Positions 10,767-19,248 of a stretch of 60,541 nucleotides of DNA are shown piece by piece. Source of the DNA: an uncultured Clostridia bacterium. GTDB taxonomy: Bacteria; Bacillota; Clostridia; TANB77; CAG-508. The notes beneath the pieces are model-generated. The model was given only the letters and a program-made list of their open reading frames with translations. It ran no database searches and had not been told where the DNA came from. The translations under genes and the position numbers were made by a program. The stretch is taken from NCBI GenBank assembly GCA_949280815.1, contig CASDJM010000005.1, positions 1 through 60,541 of the forward strand, in the 5' to 3' direction. The first letter of the stretch is position 1. Every line of letters starts with the position of its first letter.

Positions 10767-11760
10767 TTTTTATACTCCCCTCATCTATAATACTTTTTAC
10801 TACATATTGTAAAACATCTACAACTACACTATTCCCAAATTGCTTTTGAGCCTGATTAACTGATTCATCTAAAATGTAATTTTCTGGGTATCCCATCAAT
10901 CTAGCACATTCTCTTGGATGCAATTTTCTAACTTCATTATTTATATAATATAATCCCGTTTTTGAACCTGTTCCTCCACCTTCTGCCGATAAAGTTATAG
11001 CTTGTCCCATAGGATCATATATTCTATCTCCTTGTCCACCTTTGTTCACTGTTCCTATTCTTACTGGTTTATTATATACTTTAAACATATCTACTTGTTT
11101 ATCAGTTTGAATTAATGAATATGGCTTATTTATAACATACTTTTTTTCATCTCCATTATTTATTAATACATCTTTTACACATTTTTCCTTATTTATAGGC
11201 TTTGGAAATTTATAGTTATTATTATCCAAATCTTTTTTTATGCAAACCATATATATTCTTTCCCTTGATTGAGGAACTCCATATTTAGATGCATTAATTA
11301 CTTGATAATACATGTTATATCCTATGTTTTCAATATTTTCTTTAATAACTTTAAAAGTTTTTCCATTATCATGTTTCTCTAAATTTTTTACATTTTCTAA
11401 TAAAAGCAATTCTGGTTTGTGATATTTAGCTATTCTAACTACTTCCCTAAAAAGAGTACCTCTAGTATCTTCAAACCCTTTCTGTTTTCCAGATATACTA
11501 AATGCTTGACATGGAAAACCAGCACATAAAATATCATGTTTAGGGATATCTACTTCATTTACTTTTGTAATGTCACTTAAAGGATAATCTCCAAAATTAT
11601 TTTCATAAGTTTTACTCACATGCTTATCTATGTCAGAACTAAAAACACATTCTGCACCATATGATTCTAATGCTAATCTAAATCCCCCTAGTCCACAAAA
11701 TAAATCTATAAATTTCTTTCCTTTTAAACTGTTTTTATATATTTTATCAAGTTCTATCAT
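10759..11760 (-). CDS. DNA (cytosine-5) methyltransferase, M.HhaI-like
   Basis: 333 aa, close in length and motif order to M.HhaI. AdoMet motif I is FIDLFCGLGGFRLALES (about 18-34). Catalytic motif IV is GFPCQAFSISGKQKGFED with the active cysteine in PCQ. Motif VI is ENVKN, motif VIII QSRERIY, and motif X QKQFGNSVVVDVLQYV. The target-recognition segment (VRIGTVNKGGQGDRIYD...ITLSAEGGGTGSKTG) closely resembles that of M.HhaI, which methylates the inner C of GCGC. It precedes and overlaps the HinP1I-like endonuclease, forming a complete type II system that protects host DNA and may also stabilise the island. Confidence 0.95.
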   Translation of the reverse strand: MIELDKIYKNSLKGKKFIDLFCGLGGFRLALESYGAECVFSSDIDKHVSKTYENNFGDYPLSDITKVNEVDIPKHDILCAGFPCQAFSISGKQKGFEDTRGTLFREVVRIAKYHKPELLLLENVKNLEKHDNGKTFKVIKENIENIGYNMYYQVINASKYGVPQSRERIYMVCIKKDLDNNNYKFPKPINKEKCVKDVLINNGDEKKYVINKPYSLIQTDKQVDMFKVYNKPVRIGTVNKGGQGDRIYDPMGQAITLSAEGGGTGSKTGLYYINNEVRKLHPRECARLMGYPENYILDESVNQAQKQFGNSVVVDVLQYVVKSIIDEGSIKNG

Positions 11761-11826
11761 ATTTTACCTCATACCTTTCGTATTTTATCATAAAATTTGA
11801 TTTTTTTCTACATATAATAACGAATT

Positions 11827-12558
11827 TTATATTAAAAGTAAATACTTTCCATTTTTTACTTTTTCTATTATCTTCAATTGATTTAATTCTTTAATCGTTT
11901 TGTTTATTATTGAAATTGAAACATTTAAATGTTCAGCAAGTGCTTTTTGAGTTGTTAGTATCAAGCTATCTTGTCCTACATTATTTAATAAATGTAAGAT
12001 AATTGATAATTGTCTTTTATCAAATTTCGCCAGAATGTCGCAAAATATTCTTTTATCAATTAGTACATCATCTTTTGAAACATTTAACTTATTTACTTTT
12101 CTTACTCTTTTTAGCATATTATAGGTCTGTTTGTGTGCTATTTTATTTAAATCTCTTGTTATCCATTTTAATGAAAAACTACAATTCTTTTTACTTAATT
12201 TTGTAGAAATTACATTATATGTTTTTATCATATCTCTTTTTATATCTTCATTATGCTTAAATATTTTCATTTTATAGTTTTTATTTTCAAAAAATGCTGG
12301 TACCTGTGTGCAATCTGTATTTATGCAAAATACTTGACTTTCACTTTTGTTTATGTAACAGCTTAAAATCAAATTCATTGCTTGATATACTGCAAATACT
12401 TCAATTTCAGTAGAATTTTTTATTTCTATTCTACTCTTCTTGGAATATGATTTTAAAATTTTATTTTCTGACATTATTATAATTGAATATGTTGCAACAC
12501 TACTTTTATCATCAAAACTAGCATCTGTATATATGTTATACTTTTTTTGCTTTTTCAT
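11827..12558 (-). CDS. RNase H-fold domain fused to a winged helix
   Basis: 243 aa. Residues about 7-150 form an RNase HI-like fold: YTDASFDDKSS supplies the first Asp, TEIEVFAVYQAM the Glu, INTDCTQ the second Asp, and RDLNKIAHK the final active-site region, where the usual Asp is replaced by His. Residues about 170-243 form a winged helix (QKALAEHLNVSISIINKTI as recognition helix, wing KVKNGKYLLL). RNase H fused to a MarR/RepA-type DNA-binding module suggests action on RNA-DNA hybrids at a bound site, for example primer or R-loop processing on a mobile element. This function is inference; I do not know a named family for the fusion. Confidence 0.65.
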   Translation of the reverse strand: MKKQKKYNIYTDASFDDKSSVATYSIIIMSENKILKSYSKKSRIEIKNSTEIEVFAVYQAMNLILSCYINKSESQVFCINTDCTQVPAFFENKNYKMKIFKHNEDIKRDMIKTYNVISTKLSKKNCSFSLKWITRDLNKIAHKQTYNMLKRVRKVNKLNVSKDDVLIDKRIFCDILAKFDKRQLSIILHLLNNVGQDSLILTTQKALAEHLNVSISIINKTIKELNQLKIIEKVKNGKYLLLI

Positions 12559-12633
12559 ATAGTATCACTCCACTCTTATTTTTTCACATTATATAACATA
12601 TTTTTTACTCTGTCAAACATTTGTTTTGATGTT

Positions 12634-12964
12634 TTAAAAATTATTTGTAGACATATTTGGCAATTTTGCACAGTCTAAAATTAAATTAATTGCATCTGAA
12701 AATCCGTATTTTATAGAACTTTTCGTTTTCATAAGAACCTGCAATATTTATTCTATCTATATAACTATCTAAACTATCTCTAACTTTGTCTAATTTTTTT
12801 GTATCATCTGATAGCTCCTCAATTATATTAAATAATTTCTCATAAGTATCATTATCCTTTGTTAAATTTTCAATTTGCTTTTTGTCCATTTCTGTTAATA
12901 CATATAAATTTGATTCTCTACTTTCAAATAAATTATTTAAAACTCCTTTTTCAATTTCACACAT
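12634..12964 (-). CDS. Small DUF6809-like protein with one in-frame CGG
   Basis: Start MCEIEKG at 12964 is chosen because GGAGG lies just upstream, inside the longer frame. Conventional reading ends prematurely as FYKIRIFRCN. Skipping the C of the CGG (plus-strand G12706) gives FYKI-GFSDAINLILDC and a natural stop at 12634, for a 109-aa product (331 nt minus 1 is divisible by 3). The helical pattern and a terminal F-x-x-GF motif resemble the small uncharacterised DUF6809 proteins common in Clostridia. Here the codon before CGG is ATA, so a preceding T is not required. The DUF name is tentative; the restored C-terminus is persuasive. Confidence 0.6.
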
Positions 12965-13149
12965 ATTTACTACCTCCATATTTATAATTTACTGGTAGTA
13001 TAACGTGCTCAATTTGATTTGTCAGCATTTTTTCTAATATTTGTATATTTTTTTAGAATAAAAGATATCGGTACAGAAATAGCTTTCCTTGACTTAATTT
13101 AATATATAATTACTGTAAATATTTTTATATTTCCTAATTAATTTTTATA

Positions 13150-13635
13150 TATGGAAGTTAATCAGCCTCACAGGTGTGGACTTAAACCTGCAATTTCCTG
13201 CTCGGATGGGAAAATGCAAAAGAAATAAAATATGCACAAGGTTTTACTCGCCCTAGTCCTCGTGACTTCGTAGGTTACGGTCCTTTAACAGAGCCAGAAG
13301 CCTTAACCATTTACAACTTTACCCTATCGCATGATTTCAGACTGGTAATAGCTTACCATACACAAGGTCAAGAAATTTATTGGCAGTTTCAAGATTTTAA
13401 TCCGCCAAATAGTCTGGCTATTGGAGAACAATTTGCAGATTCAAGTGGCTATGATCTATCTGAAACTCCTTATAACTCTAGTTTTGCTGGTTACAAGGAT
13501 TGGTTTATTCAAACTTATAATAGACCTGGCTATACAATTGAAGCTGGCATTGGCGAAAATCCTTTACCTCTTTCTCAGTTTGATGAAATTTATCAAGATA
13601 ATTTAGGAATATTAGTTTTAGGAGCAGTATTATAA
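13150..13635 (+). pseudogene. C-terminal remnant of an M14 zinc carboxypeptidase, with one CGG site
   Basis: No start codon is present; homology begins near 13152 (WKLISLTGVDLNLQFPA) and runs to the stop at 13633-13635. The zero frame breaks at CGG (C13203). Skipping the C joins FPA to GWENAKEIKYAQGF, exactly as expected for the gamma-D-glutamyl-diamino-acid peptidase type of M14. Downstream the late active-site pieces are present: AYHTQGQEIYW with His, and PGYTIEAGIG with the catalytic Glu region. The N-terminal half with the first zinc ligands is missing, so it cannot be an active enzyme. Codons are richer in C and G than in its neighbours. It marks a likely island breakpoint. Confidence 0.8.
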
Positions 13636-13643
13636 ACTGCTCC
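13619..13643. terminator. Palindrome at the end of the carboxypeptidase remnant
   Basis: AGGAGCAGT and ACTGCTCCT form a 9-bp stem around ATTATAA, spanning the stop codon of the remnant and lying 17 bases from the convergent gene's stop. There is no strong T-tract, so it may be a weak bidirectional terminator. Confidence 0.5.
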
Positions 13644-13659
13644 TAAACATTTAAGATGA

Positions 13660-14409
13660 TTAATGTGTTTCCTCCGCTCTTTCAAATCCATCATCTGAGT
13701 AATATTCATATTTTCCATTGGTATATTCAAGTACCATTCCTTCCGTTGCTTTATTTAATAGGTCTTTTGGAATATTAACTTCTTCAAATTCAGGGTTAGT
13801 ACTATCCGTCAAATCTTTTAAAAATCGATTGTTTCCTAATTCCTCTATTACCATATATAAATGTCCTTCTTTTCTGTAGTTATCTAAATTCATATTTTGT
13901 TTGTTTATAATTCCATGTGCCATATTGGTTATTTCCTCTTGCAATTCTTTTGTAGCAATATCATCAATCATGTATTTATCATTTTCTATTCTAAAAACAT
14001 CATTCACGCCTATATCTTTTGGCATTTCCTTTTTATTTATTTCCATTTCTTCTATTTTATCGTTTTGCACCTTTAATACATAATAAACATCATTATTGTA
14101 ATGTTCTTGATTGTTTAACCAATATGTTTTTTTACTGTCTTTTACAAAATACATGGAATCATTGTTAAAATTTTGTTCTGCATATTTTAATATAACATCA
14201 TTTTCCTTCCACCTGATAGAATTCTCATTTCCAGTTGTTAAACTGTTCTTAGACAAGATATCTTCAATTAATGGAACTCCTTCATCTGTATAATTTGAAT
14301 TGTTTCTTAGATTATTCCCTAAATTATTAGATAGTTCCTTCATAAAATTTTGCACAAGTTTATTCTCCTTTAAATTGTTAAATAAATCATTTACTAAATC
14401 TAAATTCAA
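13660..14409 (-). CDS. DUF3006-like multi-domain protein paired with a secreted nuclease (paralogue)
   Basis: A 249-aa paralogue of the protein at 1891-2484; the start MNLDLVNDLFNNLKENKLVQNFMKEL is nearly superimposable on the other N-terminus. Two small DUF3006-like segments are visible: KKEMPKDIGVNDVFRIENDKY (about 130-150) and IPKDLLNKATEGMVLEYTNGKYEYY (about 213-237), each of the form 'xPKxLxxxxxxGxVLxxxNGKY'. A longer Asn-rich linker follows the N-terminal helix. It is the downstream gene of the nuclease at 14613-15359. No signal peptide is evident, so if the nuclease acts outside the cell the partner's role is unclear; immunity before export is one possibility. Confidence 0.6.
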   Translation of the reverse strand: MNLDLVNDLFNNLKENKLVQNFMKELSNNLGNNLRNNSNYTDEGVPLIEDILSKNSLTTGNENSIRWKENDVILKYAEQNFNNDSMYFVKDSKKTYWLNNQEHYNNDVYYVLKVQNDKIEEMEINKKEMPKDIGVNDVFRIENDKYMIDDIATKELQEEITNMAHGIINKQNMNLDNYRKEGHLYMVIEELGNNRFLKDLTDSTNPEFEEVNIPKDLLNKATEGMVLEYTNGKYEYYSDDGFERAEETH

Positions 14410-14612
14410 TATGCAATCACTCCTTTATCTTTTAATTTTAAATTTTGGAAATCTACTATTGATAAATAGTAGTAAGAATTAAACTAGAAGTGATTATATC
14501 TTATTTTACAGAAATTTACAATAGTTTTTGTGAATTTCTTAGTTAAATTTTTAATTTAAAAGTTACATAAACTTTTATTAAACAAAATAATAAGATTTAC
14601 ACAGGTATTTTA

Positions 14613-15359
14613 TTATTCTTCATGACTTTCCCCTGTTGCATAATCAATAACGATTCCTGGTTGTACATTATAGCAATAAACATTAAAATGAATACCTTGT
14701 CCATTATCTTCAACAGATTCTGCTTCCATTTGTACTCCACTTGCTAGCTTGTTATTTCCTTCAAATATAGGAGTCACTCTATAAAGTATATGATTATTTT
14801 GATTTCTTTTGATATATTCTGCAACAAGGTTTTCAAATGGCAACATTCCTTCTGTATTTAAATATCTTGTTCCTGTAATTAAATTTTTCTTATTTGCATT
14901 TTCTCCTGCCAGTTGCCAGCCAATTAAATGACAACGATTATATAAATATTTGTCTTTTATTAAATTATCATATCTTTTTTGTACCCAACCAGAAAGATTT
15001 TTAACAGTTCCTATTTCTCCACGTTCTTCTCCTTCTTTCGGCATAATTTCTTTACAAATATTGGCAAAAGCTACACCACTTCTTCCTAATTTATCCCATT
15101 CGCTATAGTTTTCAAATGCCTCAGTGGTATAGTCCTCTTCGTTAAAGTACGGAATATTATTGTTTATTTCTACATAAGAGCTTGATTTGTATTCTGGAAT
15201 GGTAGTTAAATCAAATATCGTACTTTCTATATTACTCGTTTCTCTTGGACTTTCTATATTTTGATTGATATATCCCCAAGCTGTTATACTAATTATTATT
15301 ACAACGGTTGCTATTGCTTGCCAAATATTTTGCTTGTTATTTTTTCTTTTTTTACTCAT
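14613..15359 (-). CDS. DNA/RNA non-specific endonuclease (paralogue)
   Basis: 248 aa. Lys-rich N-terminus then a hydrophobic segment (about 13-31) for export or anchoring. The catalytic block YNRCHLIGWQLAGENANKKN (about 134-153) holds the active His; NLITGTRYLN and MLPFENLVAEYI follow. The C-terminus SGVQMEAESVED...YNVQPGIVIDYATGES matches DNA-entry nucleases of Clostridia. It differs from the 2606-3331 copy by a longer loop before the catalytic motif. It has its own DUF3006-like partner downstream. It may take part in DNA uptake or nutrient scavenging, interesting given the type IV pilus genes further along, although no link is shown. Confidence 0.9.
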   Translation of the reverse strand: MSKKRKNNKQNIWQAIATVVIIISITAWGYINQNIESPRETSNIESTIFDLTTIPEYKSSSYVEINNNIPYFNEEDYTTEAFENYSEWDKLGRSGVAFANICKEIMPKEGEERGEIGTVKNLSGWVQKRYDNLIKDKYLYNRCHLIGWQLAGENANKKNLITGTRYLNTEGMLPFENLVAEYIKRNQNNHILYRVTPIFEGNNKLASGVQMEAESVEDNGQGIHFNVYCYNVQPGIVIDYATGESHEE

Positions 15360-15427
15360 AAATAGTACCTCTTATTATTACATAAAGCAAGAAAATCCTT
15401 GCTTTCATAAATTATTTAATACTCTTA

Positions 15428-16272
15428 TTAATTCAAAAATATCATATCATAACTCAAAAAAATAATCAATACCTTTGTAAACTTTTGTTTGTTTTTCCTT
15501 CCGTTTTCCGCTTCACAGTTTTCCTTTTCACTAATTGTATCCTCAATCATTTCTCTATATTTTCCATTTGAATCTGCTTCTTTTATCTTCTTTTTTAAAT
15601 AATTCTTTTCTCCTTCTGTTAAGTCTGGAACATATTCATACACATAATACATAAATTTTACTCTACCAGTAAATATTCAATATAATTGGCTAACTCCGTT
15701 ATCAAATGTACATTCTTAGTCGCTTTCACTTCACTTTTTAGTTTAGGTATATTGTCTCGTGAATCTATAAATTCTTTTAGCGATTCTGGGAAATACTTAA
15801 ATTCTTTCGCTTCTTCTACTGTTTCTTCATAATCTGGACTTATTTTCTTAATTTCTTCATAAACTTCGCTATACTCATCATCTTTCATTAGCATTTCCTC
15901 ATATTTAGCATTTTGTATTTTACCAATGACTAAATCATTGATTCTATATTAGTTCCTGGAACAAATCCCATACAATAACACATAAGTTTTGGATTAATAC
16001 TTTCTCTAATAATCCTTTCAAATCTTTCTCTATCAAACCCTATAACATTCATATCAACTGCTAAAAATAGGAATTCATATATTTGTACAATATCATTGGT
16101 TGCAATAATTGCATCTTCTAATTTCTTTAGATAAATACCACACATTTGCTCCCCCTCTTGTTTCTTCAAGTATATCACATATTGTATAAGGATTTCCACT
16201 TCTAATATCTTTTTCAATATCTGAATCTGTTACATTCTGTACTCTATCAAAAAATTCTTTTTTTCTACTCAT
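15428..16272 (-). pseudogene. Decayed repeat-type protein, several frameshifts
   Basis: A good start (ATG at 16272, GGAG eight bases upstream) begins MSRKKEFFDRVQNV but the frame changes at least twice. ILEETRGGANVWYLS joins KKLEDAIIATND after a +1 lesion near 16110, and FVPGTNIE joins INDLVIGKIQNAKYEE after a 1-nt loss near 15928. A third change near 15655 may link LANYIEYLLVE to MYYVYEYVPDLTEGEK. The recurring pattern 'GANx..LExAIIxTxDxxxIYxF' resembles helical repeat proteins common in Clostridia. These lesions sit in A or G runs and differ from the CGG sites elsewhere, so this looks like ordinary decay. Conventional calling would give fragments at 15428-15652, 15658-15894 and 15930-16217. 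Confidence 0.55.
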
Positions 16273-16444
16273 TCTACAATCTCCTTTTTCCCTTTTATTT
16301 GTTTGCTTAAAATTATTTAGTATAATTTCTTCTTCTGCAAATTTAAATCAATAACTTCTCTTCCTTATTATTAACATGATTAATCTTTCAAATATAGTTC
16401 TGTATTCCAAAGTGCTACACGTCCTTAATTTATATTGGAACTTA

Positions 16445-17062
16445 TCAACTTAAAACCTCCTTTAAATCCTTAGCATATTTTTTCAACTCCTGAAAACAAT
16501 CATATGATTCCAATACTTCTTTTGTATTTTTCGAAACATAACCTCTTTCGTTACTTCCTTCTGGTAAATCCACAATTAAAGTATGTTGATCAATTCCATC
16601 CCAGCCATCTGCCACTACCTTTAACAAATTAGGATTTTTTTCTTTGACCTCATCATAATCAACAAATAATGTTTCTATATTACTTTGCATATATATTTTC
16701 AAAGTTCTATTTCCCTTAAATTCCTTAATTTTATCTTTACTAAAAATAAATATTCTTTCTACCTTAACCCCTCTATTGGCAACTTCTAAGTTGATAACTC
16801 TGAACTTCATTTCTTGTGGTTCTTCTGTCCATTCATCTTCTAGCATGGTAGAAGCAGACCATAAATATGACTCTTTATTTAAGTTTCTAAAATAATGATT
16901 TATCACCTTATAAAATCTTCCAACTTCTAAATTTTTTGTCTTTCCTTTTTGATTAAACTCAATTTTCCCTCCATCTGTAGTAATTGCTATTCCTGTAGTA
17001 TTTTTTAATTTGATTAATAATTCTACAATATCTTCTGCTATCTCATTATAATTTACTAGCAT
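16445..17062 (-). CDS. Uncharacterised protein, probably the C-terminal part of the upstream HTH gene
   Basis: 205 aa, soluble, no signal peptide. The body (VNYNEIAEDIVELLIKLKNTTG..., EVGRFYKVINHYFRN..., MLEDEWTEEPQEMKFRVINLEV) is not a family I can name. The reading frame is open well upstream of the ATG (ISESTKKGEIGLKINTLVLDIPKAKDM) and overlaps the end of the HTH gene in the +1 frame. Removing one A from the A7 run at 17140-17146 fuses the two into a 385-aa protein. No convincing ribosome binding site precedes the 17062 ATG, which favours the fusion or a frameshifted remnant. Confidence 0.5.
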   Translation of the reverse strand: MLVNYNEIAEDIVELLIKLKNTTGIAITTDGGKIEFNQKGKTKNLEVGRFYKVINHYFRNLNKESYLWSASTMLEDEWTEEPQEMKFRVINLEVANRGVKVERIFIFSKDKIKEFKGNRTLKIYMQSNIETLFVDYDEVKEKNPNLLKVVADGWDGIDQHTLIVDLPEGSNERGYVSKNTKEVLESYDCFQELKKYAKDLKEVLS

Positions 17063-17135
17063 ATCTTTCGCTTTCGGTATATCTAAAACTAAAGTATTAA
17101 TCTTTAATCCTATTTCTCCTTTTTTAGTGGATTCG

Positions 17136-17603
17136 CTAATTTTTTTCTATTTTGTTTCTCTTTGGTTCATCATAGTCAACAATCACTATACTAGATTCTG
17201 AATTTAATTTTTTAGAAAAATCTCTTATAAACAACTCTTCATCTTGATCCATATGATTGATTGAAAAATAAATAAGACTTGCATAATATTTGTTTAACTT
17301 ATTTAAACTTTTTACTTCATTAAATTCTCTACACTCCGCTATATATCCTTCTTTTTCTATCAATTCTAGTAAATATTTCTTTACTTCTTCTTTAGCATTT
17401 ACAATCATGATTCTTTTTTGTATATTGATATATTTATAAATATTACTTCTTCTATCAGACGGTTTGAGTGTTTCTTCTGGTATTTCCCACACCATTCCTC
17501 TTTTTATTGCTCCATTTATTCTTTCTTCTTTACAAAGTTTGATAATTCTTCTTTCTGATATCCCCCATCTTTCTAAGAATTGTTTTGCTGTTAAATATCC
17601 CAT
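17136..17603 (-). CDS. Helix-turn-helix protein (excisionase/MerR-like N-terminus)
   Basis: 155 aa. Residues 1-50 (MGYLTAKQFLERWGISERRIIKLC...ERINGAIKRGMVWEIPEE) are the typical HTH_17/MerR-like DNA-binding module found in Clostridia, ending in the KPSDRR linker. The rest (KRIMIVNAKEEVKKYLLELIEKEGY...) may be a degenerate Rossmann-like segment. The gene stops at a TAG immediately after an A7 tract, in the frame overlapping the next gene. It is the last island gene before the housekeeping lysA. It is either a short regulator or the N-terminal half of a frameshifted 385-aa protein. Confidence 0.6.
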   Translation of the reverse strand: MGYLTAKQFLERWGISERRIIKLCKEERINGAIKRGMVWEIPEETLKPSDRRSNIYKYINIQKRIMIVNAKEEVKKYLLELIEKEGYIAECREFNEVKSLNKLNKYYASLIYFSINHMDQDEELFIRDFSKKLNSESSIVIVDYDEPKRNKIEKN

Positions 17604-17707
17604 TTTTATTCTCCTTTTTGTATTGTTCTTAATTCAGAATAATATCACTTATATTTCTATTCGATACTATTTTCGGAATAATATCAATATGTTTACAAAA
17701 ATTTATA

Positions 17708-17742
17708 AGAAGAGCATGTGCAACACCACATGCTCCTCTGTA
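17708..17742 (-). terminator. Hairpin downstream of lysA
   Basis: GAGCATGTG and CACATGCTC form a 9-bp stem around a short loop, followed on the minus strand by TTCTTATAAATTTTT. It lies about 30 bases beyond the lysA stop and is a plausible intrinsic terminator. Confidence 0.65.
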
Positions 17743-17766
17743 GGATAATATAAACCTCTTACCTAG

Positions 17767-18996
17767 CTACATCATCAATCCAATTAAATCGTCTATTGTT
17801 TCTCTTCTTCGGATGAGTTGACAATTCCCATCGCCATGCATCACCATCACTTCTGCCGGTCTCAGTCTTCCAGTATAGTTAGAAGCCATAGAATAGCCAT
17901 ATGCTCCAGCATTATGAACGACAACAAGGTCACCCACTTTTGGCAATTTTACTTTACGCTCTTTGCCAAGGATGTCTCCACTTTCGCAAACATTGCCACA
18001 GAAATTTGCTGTTACCAGTTCTCCTTCACTGTCAGGTACTATAATCTCATGATAAGAATCATACATAGATGGACGTGGGATTGTTCCCATACCTATATCT
18101 GTGCCTATCCACCAAATTCCATTTTCGTACTTAGTTGCCATTACTGTTCCTAGCAAATCTCCTGCCTCACATGGAATATAACGACCTGGCTCAAACTTAA
18201 ATTCCTTCACTGAAGGATATTCTTCAATGAATCCATTCAGTACTGGAATTAGTTCATTCTGTACATAAGACAAAGTCAGTTCTTCTTCTCTAGGTTCATA
18301 AGGAACACCAAATCCTCCACCTAAATCAACAATCTCGACATCTTTAAAATACTTCTTTACGATGTCTAATCCAGCTTTTACACCAGCAATGTAATCAGAA
18401 ATCTTGTCATTTAAAAACAAGCTTCCTAAATGCTGATGCGTTCCAATGATATGCAAATCATATTTTGTCGCTGTATCAAATAATTGCTGTAAGTTATCTT
18501 CGGATATCCCAAACTTAGTTGCTTTTCCCGAAGTGACTACTTTCTGTGAATGACCTACTCCAACAGTACCTGGATTAATGCGTACCATAATTTTTGTGCC
18601 TGGACATACTTTTCCACATGTTTCCACTTGTGAAATGGAATCAAGGCAAATGAGAATTCCTTCATCAATCACCGCTTTCATTTCTTCCGCTGAAATATTG
18701 TTGCAAACATACAATATTTCATTTTTCTTGAAACCACACTTTTTATTGATTTCTAACTCTAGTGGTGACATACAGTCCACCTTCAATCCGTTCTTTTTTA
18801 CTATTTCTAAAATAGACAGATTGCTGTTTGCCTTTATAGCATAATGCATGGATACTGCTATATTCCCAGACAAACGTTCCTTAAGGCTCGTTTCAAACTG
18901 CTTTATCCTCTTACATTTGTTCTCTAAGCACTCCTCGTCATACAAATATAAAGGACTCCCGTACTGTTGTAATAACTGTTTTGCATCTACTATCAT
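17767..18996 (-). CDS. lysA: Diaminopimelate decarboxylase
   Basis: 409 aa, PLP-dependent, converts meso-diaminopimelate to lysine. The N-terminal alanine-racemase-like barrel has the PLP lysine in MHYAIKANSN (about residues 50-59), the HLGSLF histidine segment, and the glycine loop VDLGGGFGVPYEP. The C-terminal beta domain contains EPGRYIPCEAG and the CESGDILGKERK motif with the catalytic cysteine, then VVHNAGAYGYSMASNYTGRLRP. Length is normal. It stands alone between the island and purA with its own hairpin, so it is probably monocistronic. The ATG at 18996 has GGAGGAGAAACC just upstream. Confidence 0.96.
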   Translation of the reverse strand: MIVDAKQLLQQYGSPLYLYDEECLENKCKRIKQFETSLKERLSGNIAVSMHYAIKANSNLSILEIVKKNGLKVDCMSPLELEINKKCGFKKNEILYVCNNISAEEMKAVIDEGILICLDSISQVETCGKVCPGTKIMVRINPGTVGVGHSQKVVTSGKATKFGISEDNLQQLFDTATKYDLHIIGTHQHLGSLFLNDKISDYIAGVKAGLDIVKKYFKDVEIVDLGGGFGVPYEPREEELTLSYVQNELIPVLNGFIEEYPSVKEFKFEPGRYIPCEAGDLLGTVMATKYENGIWWIGTDIGMGTIPRPSMYDSYHEIIVPDSEGELVTANFCGNVCESGDILGKERKVKLPKVGDLVVVHNAGAYGYSMASNYTGRLRPAEVMVMHGDGNCQLIRRRETIDDLIGLMM

Positions 18997-19248
18997 GGTT
19001 TCTCCTCCTCATTCTTCTTTCAAACTTATTATGCATCATGTTGCTGGTAAACCTCTATCCTCCTTTTGTTTTCATTATTTACAAATATTTACTTATAAAT
19101 AATATATTTGTATTAGCAACTATGAGAAATTATATCATGTTTTACATAAAATGTAAAGTTGTTTCTGTTGTACTGTATTTCCTTAAAAATATATAAGATT
19201 CAAAAAAAGAATTCCTATCTTTAGAAATTCCTTTATATTTTACAGCAA

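Noticed and set aside
13421..13606. 61-aa open frame within the carboxypeptidase remnant
   Set aside because: It is the wrong frame; the M14 homology lies in another frame and continues through it.
15428..17603. Assigning the shifts at 15428-16272 and 17140-17146 to the CGG phenomenon
   Set aside because: They lie in A or G runs and need changes of different sign; no CGG is involved.
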